NCBI GenBank assembly: GCA_014058105.1
Contig: JACGCM010000750.1
Coordinates: 186,001-250,000, forward strand
Length of the DNA stretch: 64,000 bases
Reading direction: 5' to 3'
Source of the DNA: Kingdonia uniflora
Taxonomy: Eukaryota; Streptophyta; Magnoliopsida; Ranunculales; Circaeasteraceae
Shown: in pieces, positions 20,809 to 32,800 of the stretch
Layout: every line of letters begins with the position of its first letter
Numbering within the stretch: position 1 is the first letter of the stretch
The notes under the pieces: model-generated
Seen by the model: the letters and a program-made list of their open reading frames with translations, nothing else
Databases searched by the model: none
Told to the model about the DNA's origin: nothing
Made by a program: the position numbers and the translations under genes

Positions 20809-23800
20809 ATGGCTGCTACTTGGACTCTTCTCTCTCCCTCTGTTATGCTTCTCCTCCCAACATCATTAGCAACAGTTATGAAGGAATCCCACTTCAAGTT
20901 CAGGAAGAACTACTCAATAAGGAGAAGATTAAGGAGAGTTATAGTTTCTGCTTCTTCAGACAAGGATGATGACAAACTTCCTTTTAACCCCTTTGGTTTT
21001 GTTACTGATAACGCGTCTAGCCGAGAAGCGATTCAGCTCCCAGCGAGCCCCGCGGAGGATGGAAATGTTGGTCAGATGCTCTATGTAAGTGATTCTAACA
21101 TACCCATTGTATTTAATTATGAGTATTTTGAGCCTTGAGGTTTTATTTTTCAATCAATCTCTACATTGGGTTAGCAGTAGCAAAGACGTAGAGGCGTGTA
21201 ATGGTGGCCAAATTAGGCAGAACTGAGCACATTATCATTCTATGATTTCAATTTCATGTTTAGATGTGAATTTAAGAACGTATTTGGTGTTCCTCGATTG
21301 AGGAAAGCAAAACACCGTTCCACTATTTATAAACAGGAGTTACATGAGAGAAGAGAAGACCTCTTCCTTAATTGAAGGAAAGAGATATACAAGGAAACAA
21401 TCCTACAACTATACAATGATCAGAAGAAGAACTCTAGAGGTTCTAAACTTCTATCTGAGATATGTACAAATCAATCAACAACTCTATCACCAACTAGTGA
21501 TAAGAATACAAACGTTATCACTCCTCCTTAAGGTGGAGCGTGAAGAGAAAGAACGCCTATCTTGCCAATCAAATTGTGGAAAAGATCTTTGCTTAGCTTG
21601 TATTTTTTCACGAATAAAATGATAATCCAATTCGATATGTTTGGTCCGTTCATGGAAAATTGGATTGTTGGCGATATGCAACGCAACTTGATTATCACAA
21701 AAAAAATGTGATTGGAGAAGGATGAGCAATGCCTAGATCACATAGCAAATATTTTAACCATTGGAGCTCACAAGTAAGTGTAGCCATAGCACGATACTCC
21801 GCTTCGGCTGAAGAACGAGTTACTGTAGCTTATTTCTTGGTCTTCCAAGAAATAATATTCGATCCTAGGAAAATACAAAAACCTGTCGTAGATCAATAAG
21901 TAGTTGGACAACCAGCCCAATCCGAATTGCAATACCTCGTAATTGAAGATTGCTAGAAGAAGATAAAAGAATTCCTTTATCAATGGAACCCTTCAAATAA
22001 CCAACTAACATGGTGAGCGGCATCCAGATGAGCACTACGAGGCGAGTGCATAAATTTGCTAAGAACATGCACCAAATAATTGATATCTAGTCGAGTCACC
22101 TTAATATAAATTAGACCTCCTACTAACCGACGATATGGAGTAGGATCTGAAAGAATAGTTCCATCATCAGTAGTTGGACGCAATTTTTGCTATATCGGAA
22201 AATCAGAAATGCGGCCCCCAATCATGCTATTATCTTTTAGGACGTCCAAAATATATTTTCTTTGGGAAAGAAAAATGCCTTGCTGAAAAATCGTTGGATA
22301 ACCTAATCATCATTATCGGTAATGATGATATCATCAACATACATGAGCACAAATGTTGATGATGTGCCTCGATGCCGAGTAAATAATGAATAATCCGACT
22401 TCAACTGAGAAAAATCGGCTTCAATAACAACGGAAGTGAAATTTTCAAACTATTGACGAGATGCTTGTTTCAGCCTATAAATGGACTTGTTGAGTTTACA
22501 AACCCTTGAATCCCCCCTGTCTAACAAAACCCGGTGGAACAAACATATAAACCTCTTCATTCAAATCGCCCTACAAGAATGCGTTATTTACATCTAATTG
22601 ATGTAAAGGCCAATAATTGACAGAAGCAACTGAAAGTAGCGTATGGACAGACACCAATTTAGCAACTGGAGCAAAAGTGTCATGACAATCAAGTCCTTCA
22701 ATCTGTGTAAACTCCTTTGCAACCAATTGAGCCTTGTGCCTCTTAATAGTTCTATCAGAACGATATTTAATTTTGTATACCCATTTACAACCACTGGGTT
22801 TTTTACGAGATGGAAGAGGGACAAGACTTCAAGTATTATTTTTTTCAAGTGCATTGATTTTGTGTTTCATAGCTGCCTTCCACTGTGGTGATTTTAATGC
22901 TTGAGCAAAATTCTTAGGTTCAGATGTAGAACAAATAACAGAAAGAAAAGCTTTGTGCGCAAGTGAGTAATTAGAAGTGGAGAGATAATTTTGAAGAGGA
23001 TAGGGAGTACCTGACAACTTCAAATCAGATTGGGATGGAGCATATTCATGAGTGGTTATATTACAGATGTAATCGGCCAAATACTTCGGAAGTCCACGGT
23101 CTCGAGTAGAGCATTTTGGAGGGGGCGATGTATCTGTAGATTAAGTTGAAAGAATTTGCTCCATAACATTACGAGTGTCCATGGGGGTTGAAAGAGAAAC
23201 CAGGAGAAACAACATCATTACCATTTGGAGAAGCAAGAGTAGATTCATGAATGAAATTATCATTATTAGGAGAAACAAGAGTAGACTCATGAATAAAACT
23301 ATCATCAGGGATGAGTAGGTGGGTTGATACATCCTTGTTAAAAGGAAAGTCAAAAGTAGGATTATCACGTATTGGTAAAGGTAAAACAACCAGGGGCAAA
23401 ACTAGTAAAAGACTCACCCGGGCTATAACCCGGGGTAAAATTTAAAATAAAATAAAATAAAATAGTTTCATTTAAAGTTTTGAACCCACCTCTCTAACTC
23501 CCTCCCTCTCACACACGACACAAGCCTTTTTTCTCTGCTTTTTTTCTCTCACACAAGCCCACCTCTCTTCCTCTACAAACAAACCTCGGATTTGATGAAT
23601 TTCTTGTTGCTGATGTCTGCTGATTTGATGAATTTCTCGCCTTGTATCGTGCTTGGAAATCCAAGTTGTTTATAATTGACAAATCTGATTTCACTAAACT
23701 AGGTATACCTTTCTATCTCTCCAATTTTGTGTGATTATTTTGGGTTTTACTTGTTTTTGATTTATAGTGTTCTTAATTAAGTTTTTTTTTTTTCATGGTA

Positions 23801-26800
23801 ATTACAATAAGGGGGACTCCCGATAAGGGGTGAGGAAATTACTCAATATAAGGAGGAAATTTGGGGTTTTACTGATTTGAATTGGGGTTTGGGTTTAATT
23901 CTTAATGATTTGAGTTGGGGGTTTATATCTTAGTGATTGGAATTGGGGTTTATCTCTTGACTTTTACTGATATCAATTGATTGTCAATTAGTTAGAATGC
24001 ATAGAAATTATTATTATTGTCTATGGATGGAGTGTTTGCTGGGTGATTGAATTTCAAGAGGGCTGGATGCTGGTCTCAGTTTATTGGAGATTTGGATTGT
24101 TGTTGTTACCCGAAGGAGTTGTTTACAGTTTGGGGGTCTTGTGGGTTTGGCACTTGCTTATTATGGCAGGTTTGCCTCTAGTTCTTGCTTGTTGGTGATG
24201 GGCTGATGTATATTGGCAAGGTCTGGACTTTGTGTTATGTATTTTGTCTGGATTGTTGTGGTGGTATCTTTTGTTAACCTGCTTCTGTGGTTGGATGGGC
24301 TGGTTAGGTTGTGGTTCCTCCTCATGTTTTTTCTTTCCTTATCAGCTGATCTTTATAGAAGAACTAATTGGGATCAATTGGTTGGATCAATGGTTTTAGT
24401 TTATGGTGTTCAGACTCTCTCTCTTTCTGCTTGTAGTTTGAATTTCTGGTTAATGGGAATACTAGGAAGCATTGCTTTAGTCAAAGTGTACTTGAGATTT
24501 GGACTGTGAATGGCAGCTAAGGGAGTTATCCCTCTTAAAATTATTAGTAAATATCCCTGCTTGTAGTTTGAATTTCTGTTTTCTCTTCTCTTTATTTATT
24601 TTATTCACCGTTCAAAAAAAAAATATTAGTAAATATCCCTCTAAAATTACTAATATACCCTCAAAAATTTGGTCTGGAGCAAGCCCCCGAATCCCCGTAA
24701 TATATTTGCCCCCCTAACTTAGAATCCTGATTTTTCCCCTGGAAACAATAGTGGCAAGAGACGGGTTTTATGGCATCACAAAAGGGGAATAATCCTTAGT
24801 AAAAAATAACATCTCACAAATATATAAATGAATTGATTCGCAATATCAAATATACGATAATCCCTTTTTACATGAGGATAACCTATAAAAATCCCGCCCA
24901 TTAGCATGTTGATCAATTTTGTGTTTAATATTAGAGTTGTGAGTGTAACACAAAAAAACCAACACAAGCATAATTAGGCTTAACACCAAACAATATTTCA
25001 TATGGAGATTTACCTGATAAAAGAGGAGTAGGCATTTTGTTGATGAGATAAGTGGCCGTGAGTACACATTCACCCCAAACCTGAGAGGGAGAGAAGCCTG
25101 AAAATGCAAAGCACGGGCAACTTCAAGAAGGTGACGATGTTTGCTCTCAACAACGCCATTTTGTTGTGGAGTAGAAACACAAGAACGTTGGTGGATAAAA
25201 CCGTGATAATAGTTTTTTTTTTGCATCTTCAGAGATAAAAACTCTATTCCATTATCAGAGCGAACTTGTTGAATTGAAGATTGAAATTGGGTATTAATCA
25301 TGGTAAAAAAAGATTGCAGAATATTTTTTTTTGGAATTTGACATGCATAAGATAGATCCATGTACATCTACTGAAATCGTTAACAATAGTTAAAAAATAT
25401 TGGGAACCATTTAAGGAACCAAAATATAAAGGCCCCTAAATATCACAGTGAATCAACACGAAAGGTTTAGTAGTCATAATAGAACTAAGTAAAATAGGTA
25501 ATCTCCCTTGTTTTGTTTGTGGACACACGTCACAAATATTATTCAAAAAACGAGAAATAAATGAGCATCCCTAAACGAAAGGCACAAACCGCTATAATGC
25601 AAATGACCAATACGTTGATGAAGAAGATCTAAGGATGGGGCTTTAGTGACCGCCAATGTCGTATCTCTTTGAAAGTAATATAGCTCTTCATGAAGATTTC
25701 CCCGCCCAATCGTCTTCTTCGTTGATCGGTCCTGAAAGACACAATGAGAATTAAACAATACCAAACAGTTACTAGATTTGGCAAGTTAACTTACTGATAA
25801 AAGATCGAATTTAAAGGAGGGTATGCAATAAACATCATAAAATTGAATTGTTGGGGAAAGTTGAACAATTCTAACATGGGAAATATGAGCTTGTGACCCA
25901 TCAGGCAATTGCACAAAAGATGGAGTGGGGTAAGTTTTATAAGTAAAGAAGGATAAGGAGTAACACATGATTTGTGTCTCCTGTATCAATGATCCATACT
26001 GAGTTAGAGGGAATAGTAAGGGCAATACCTGCTAAATTCGCATTAAGATTCATGCTACTTGAAGAAAGCATGGCCAACAATTTACTTTACTGCTCTTGCG
26101 TAAGGGAAGGACCTGGTACCACAACTTTAGCAAGACCATCTTCAGGTTTAGAAACAACTGGAGTGTCGGTTCTCTTGGGAGGATAAACAACTAGTTTGAA
26201 GCACCTTTCTTTGGAGTGACCATCTCAACCCCAGTGATCATAGTGATAATGAGGTTTCCCTTGGAAAGAAGAGCTCGAATGATTTGTTGACTTAGTAGAG
26301 AAAGCTGCTGCATTAGGTATTGGAGTCACAGAAAATTGAATTTCCTGTTGTTTTTCTTCTTGACGAACAAGAGAATAAATCTTTGTTGTAATAGGGAAGG
26401 GATCCATGAGCAGAATCTGACTTCGAAGTGCTCCTTATCGATCATGGAGTCCTTGTAGAAATTCCATGGCCTTGTCTCGCTGAAGATTTTCCGCAACTAT
26501 TTTCCCATTACCCGCAAGAACACGGTGGAATGGTGACGAGAAAATTAAGCTCGTTCCAAAGGGATTTAAGCTTTGTAAACAAACATATCTTCTTGTTTAA
26601 GTGAAGATATGGACTGTTTTAGTTGATAGATCTGAGGGGTGTTAGATTGAGAAAAACGCTCTTTAAGATCCATCCATATCTCACGGGCCGTGTCGGCATA
26701 CAATATACTGTTTCGAATCTCGACCGAAACCAAGTTTAAAATCCATGATGCAACTAGATCATTGCAGTGTTACCATTGAGAAATTTCAGACGATGTACTC

Positions 26801-29800
26801 GGTATTGTAAGAACACGATCGACAAAGCCAAATTTGTTCTTGGCGTGTAAAGACATTGTAATAGTACGCAACCAAGTACCATAATTGTCGCCCAAAAGAG
26901 GAGGCGTAACCAACACCATAGTCGGACTATCCGAATGGTGAACATAATACGAATCATTAATTGACTCGTCAAATTTTGATCCTTGTTCGTTAGATTTTAA
27001 TCCTTGTGAGGTGTTGTCGACAACAAGTTGAGTATCATTGGTTGCAACCATGATGAAAAGGTAATTTGCAAGGAAAATTCGATAAATAGGAAGATGGAAA
27101 AACAATAATGAGATCGTCTCACTGCTCTGATACCATGTGAATTTAAGAACGTATTTGGTGTTCCTTAATTGAGGAAAGCAAAACACCCTTCCACTATTTA
27201 TAAACAGTAGTTACATGAGAGAAGAGAAGACCTCTTCTCTAATTGAAGGAAAGAGATACAAGGAAATAATCCTACAACTATACAATGATCAGAAGAAAAA
27301 TTCTAGAGGTTCTAAACTTCTATCTGAGATACAAATCAACCAACAACTCTTATCACTAACTAGTGATAGAAATACAAACGTTATCACTAGACTATATTTC
27401 AGTGATGACTCTGGGATCCCATCCGGAGTGAAACTCGAAAGCTACAAGAAAGAGTATACACCAATGCCTTTTTGGGCAAAACTTTGCACCTCTATTGTGG
27501 GGATTGTTAAGTGGACAAAAATAGGGGTGGAGTAGGCGTTGCCGCGTTGCAATCTAAGAAATGTTCTTTGTATTTCTAGCGTTGATATTCCAACTTCTCA
27601 TCTATTCTATATATAAACGAGTTTCCCCATAAGTTCCCGAGTTTATGTTAAATGCTTATTGCTAAGTTATAATGTAGAAAGAATTACTGTACAGGGCCCA
27701 AAGTAAATAAAAAATTACATTTGGTACCCCCAAGTTTCAAAAACTCTCCCCGGACCCTAATATTAAAGTTTTATTTCATAATGTACCTTAAAACTTTAAA
27801 CGCCCATGTTACCCCTTTTTTATCTTTCCACTCCTATAAATCCATTACAACACTTCAAAATAATAAATCATGACTCAATTTATGTGGTCAACATGGACAA
27901 CACATCTTCTCGATAATAACAACTTTTCCCTATTGCACATAAGAAAATCATCGCCAGTCTCTAAATCGTGTATAATTTATATAGGTTTATTATGGCATTG
28001 CTGGTCAACACATCTTTTGATTTCTCTTTTTTGCAGCTTGTATTAAGATTCATTTTGAACTGCGGTTTGCTCTTTGCTCTTAATGTAGGCTTCTCAGGTT
28101 TATTTCATGATTTCTTTTATAATATGCGTTGATTCTTAGATGTACTACGGAATTTAACTTTTAATTTTTTCAATATTGAAATTCTCATCACATATACAAT
28201 GAACTATGTTAGAAATTTGAAATCATGGGCTTTAATTGATTTGTGATTTATATTTTTGTGAACTTCGATCTTTGGTGTCCCTTTTATTGTACACCATTAA
28301 TATCATATTTGTATTCAAGGCATAAGAATAAATTTTATTCATTTAAAATCATAAATTTTATTAGGTCAATAAAGCTAAAAATCAAGGGCAAATTTGCCAT
28401 TATAGAGTTGTAGGGTACAAAATGCAAAAAAACTTTGAAATAAGGGTCAATGTGGAGTTTTTGAAACTTTAGGGTACCATTTTTAATTTAAGAATATGTT
28501 TAGGCCTCATACAGTACAAGAGTAATATTGGAATTTTTTTAACTCTCTCAGGAGCCATAAAAAATATGGTAAGGAAGGGTGAGTGCCTATGATTTTGTAG
28601 TAACAATGATATAAAATGCAACTTATGAGGCCTAAAAAGAACAGTACAAGAGTAATATTGGAATTTTTTTAACTCTCTCAGGAGCCATAAAAAAATTGAT
28701 CTCTCATCCCTCAAAAGTTGACACGTGTCAAAGAGAGAGAAGAAAGGCTAATGGCAATTAACTTTAGATTTCTCCTCCGCCAACCAAAAACTCCTCTCTA
28801 GATTGATAAAAAAGAAAACCCCCCAAAAATGTGCATCTTCCATTAAACATAAATTTCTCTAAACTTTGTTTTTCTTCTTTAATTTGAACCATGAATGCAA
28901 TCCACCCTAACAAAAATATCCATAAGAAATCCCTCATCAATAACTCCAATTTTGTCTCGAAATAGAACTTTCACGAATTTAATTCAATGAGTTAAACTCG
29001 AAAGGAAGAATTTATTTCACAAATTTTAGTTTTGCTCTAAATCTCTGTAACAATACAACATGATAACGAGTTGGTGATTTGTAAAGTATTGAGATGATAC
29101 ATTTAGTGATAATGGGGTGGTGATTTTTAAAGTTAGATTTCTTTGGGTTGTCTATTCTTTTTGGAATTAATCTCTTGAATTGCAAAAAATTTAAATTAGG
29201 AAAATGAGAGAAGTTTTTTTTCTTAGTAATTTGCAGATTGGGATATAATCTTCAAGAGATAGGGACATAAAGAGTTGGAGCTTAAAGGAACTCTGAGGAA
29301 GATTAAAGTTTCTCTCTCTTCAAACTTTTCCTAAACTTTGACGTTACTCTCTTTGACACATGTCGGGGTGAGATGTCGGTTTTTGATGGCTCAGGAGAGA
29401 GCTAAAATTTTCCTTTACAGAGTTGCCTTTTTTTGGACAAATACTCCAACATTTATAGCCATATTTGAGAAACACCCCACGGTTTGTCATATATTTGACT
29501 AACACCCCACATTTCCGGTTTGACTTCAGTCAACTGCAATTGACCCTCTTTTTTCACACGTGAACGACACGTGACTTAATATAAAACCCAAATCACCCTT
29601 AAGATAAACACATGAAATACACGATTTTGTGTTACAAAAAAGAAAGAAAAAAAGATGTGTCATAATCGTATATTGTTTAAATTGAAAGGTGAGTATCCCG
29701 AGACAGCTTTCCTTTTATTAAATTTATTTCTTAATTTTAAAAAGAAAAATCAAAAAGGTACTTTTGTATTTAAAAAAGTTGTTATATGTTGACTGCAGTC

Positions 29801-32800
29801 AAACTGCAAATGTGGGGTGTTTGTCAAATATGACTATAAAAGGTGAGGTATTAGTCTTAAAAACCCTTTAATATCTATGAACTTTGGGTTGCTATGACAA
29901 AGAAGCACAACAAGCATGTCATGGTCATGATTTTGAGGCTGGGCTTTAGTTTCTCATGCTTACTGTAATGAACCATAACCTTCTAATCCAGAGAATAGAA
30001 GACAAGGGAAAGGACTATGGCTCTTACATCAGATGTGGGGAGCAGAGATGGTTTGTAAGAGAAACAGGTAGAAGTGCATCCTATTAACACTTAAGAAAAT
30101 CTTAGCATAAAAATTTATGGTAGTTTGGCTTTTGCAGGATTCCCTGGGAATCAGCGTGGCAACATTGTTTTCCTTCACGGGGCTCCAACACAATCTTATA
30201 GTTATCGAGTGGTTATGGCTCAGGTTTTCTGGTCTTTCTTGTTCTTATTTCACTACTAACTGCCGTTTAGTATGTTCTGTTTTAATTGAATTTGTTGTAT
30301 GTTAAATTGTTAATAGATGGCAGATGCTGGCTTTCGTTGCTTTGCTCCTGATTGGCTAGGATTTGGTTTTAGTGACTCCCAGCCTGGATATGGATTTAAC
30401 TACACAGGTTCAATATTAGTGTATGCTAGTAGTAGTAGTTCATTTATCCTTTTCCTGAAATTTATAAATTTTATGTTGTGCAGAAGAGGAATACCATGTG
30501 GAATTTGATAAGTTACTTGAAAAACTGGGCATTGAGACTCCATTTTCTCTAGTAGTGCAGGTTTGATAACTATTAACTATTCCACAGTTTTATTTTGTGA
30601 AACAGCTTGACCATCTTCATAATAATTTACTTCTACATTCATCTTCTAGGGGTTTATTGTAGGTTCATATGGATTGACCTGGGCCTTAAAAAATCAAAGC
30701 AGGATCTCGAACCTTACAATTCTCAACAGTCCACTGACAGTGGGATCATCCCTTCCTGGATTATTTCAACAACTAAGGTTATATATTGTAACTTTTTCTA
30801 GGGGTCTCATATGTTAAATTAGGGTATCTTTCAATAAATATATGCAATCATAAGTATAAAAAATGCTTAAAGGTGTTTCTAAAGTTCAACTGAATTCGTT
30901 AAACATCTATATATTAGTTTTTCAGTAGGTAGAAAGGAGGTCATTAAAGAGAATTGAAATTCCACAAGATCTTCACACCCTTACCAAGTTGATCAATTTG
31001 GGGTTTTCTCTCTTGTTATGAATTCTAGCTTTGAGATCATATATAAACCTATTGCCAAAAAGAGAATGCAATCTTAGTATCTCGTTCTGCCAGCAGAGGC
31101 TGTCATAATCAATCTTTAATGTTTGCCTGTGTTTTAGTACTCTTCTCAGTCTTTAAATGTCCTGTTCCTCGACAAGACAACAAGCGATTGCCTTCTTAAT
31201 GCTATCCTCTTTTTTTCATCCATAAGTTTTTCCTTTCAGAAAAAAAGAAGGAAACCTCTGCCTCGTCTTGCACTTCTAGTCTTATACAGGGGATCTTAAT
31301 GTTCAAATGAATCATCGGCCCCCTTGTATTTCGAAGCCGACTCAGACAGGTTTTGTTGACTTCTCTTCTGGTATTCATCGAAGTTGTTCAAGCCTAAACT
31401 GAAGGAGTTCATCAGATGTTTGTGTCTTGTGTCCAAAACTACTCATCCCTGTTCCCTACTAATGGTCGAAAAAAGAAATCAATCAATTTAAACTCTTTAG
31501 CGAAACCTTTTAACATCAAACTCTATCTCATTGAATAGTCTGCAGGTATTCACCCTCATTAAAAATCCTGCACCTCTCAAGCTTCCTCCCAAGTGCTTTA
31601 AAAATGTTACCCATCCCTGTTATATCCAAGGAAATTGGGACGAATTGCATCTTTTCACAATGTCAAATGCCTATATAACTTTGCATCTTTCCATGGTCTC
31701 AATCATTTCTCAACCTGAAGAAACAATGCCAGCTTTTATACATACCATTCCTGTATTCCTTGCCTCTCACCAATCAGTCAAAGCTTTGGGTAGAAAGTAG
31801 ATGAGTTTACTACCCACTGGGCTCTTGTCCCAGTGGTGGTTGTGATCTGTTAGTGCCTGAGCCCTGCTTTGATACCATTTGTTAGTGCCCGAACCCCATT
31901 GCACTGATATTGTCCTCACCTTCACCACCTAGTTGGGTTAGGCTAGGTGTGAGGTTTTGTTCTTGAAAGGCGTCGGTGCAACCGATATTATCCCCACCTT
32001 CACCACCTAGTTGGGTTAGGCTAGGTGTGGGGTTTTGTTCTTAAAAGGCGTCGGTGCAATTTAATAATTCGTATCCCCTTATATCCTTGTGTGGCCTACA
32101 TCTTCTACCCAATGTGGAACAAATTTTGATCCACCGACCTCGACATGACCCTCCACCAAGAGAGAAGTCGTGTGTTTGAAACCCCTTAGGGGTTAGAAAC
32201 TCAGGGTTACGGATCCCTATATAAAATCGGCTTGCCTTTAAAAAAAATCAATTTACTAAATTCATGTATATTAGCGCATACTACTTCACCCATTTCGTCT
32301 TAATCTCAATCAACTCTCAACTCAAAGAAACAATATTAGCCTTTGTTCCCTGGCACTCAGCAATTAGTCAAAACTTTGGCGAGAAAATTAATTAAAGCTA
32401 TATATTGAAGTGATAATAACACAAGTTAGAACTTAGAAGAATTCTAGGGTTACGACATACATGAGTTTTTTTATATATAGTATGAACAACTAAGTAGGAT
32501 AGTAGTTTCTTACTTGCACATTATTTCTAAGACAAACCCAATGCAAATAATTGAACAAGAGGCTTGGTCCTATTCTCTTGTCACATGTTTGTGACTTTAA
32601 ACCTAGTTTAATAATTAATCCTTGACCCTGTAGTTTAGGGAAATTGTGTGACGCTCAAGAGACAAGAACTTCTTGCTTCCAGGCCTTGTCCCAAGTTTGA
32701 TATTTCTGGGACATAGTATTTATACGTATTTCACTGTTTGGTTAAAATTTTCTCCGTTAGCCCGTTATATCATTTTATCTACTTTTTTTTTCTTCACTTT

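Larger units (their letters stand above)
21265..27386 (-). mobile_element. Ty1/copia retrotransposon in hydrolase intron 1
   Basis: A - strand element between LTRs at 21265-21520 and 27136-27386. The flanks TTAGA (21260-21264) and CTAGA (27387-27391) form a 5-bp target-site duplication with one mismatch. A primer site complementary to GCTCTGATACCA lies at 27124-27135 (initiator tRNA-Met type). Gag, protease, integrase, RT and RNase H appear in the copia order from right to left. It is antisense to the host gene, many stops make it inactive, and a hAT element is nested inside it. Confidence 0.92.
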
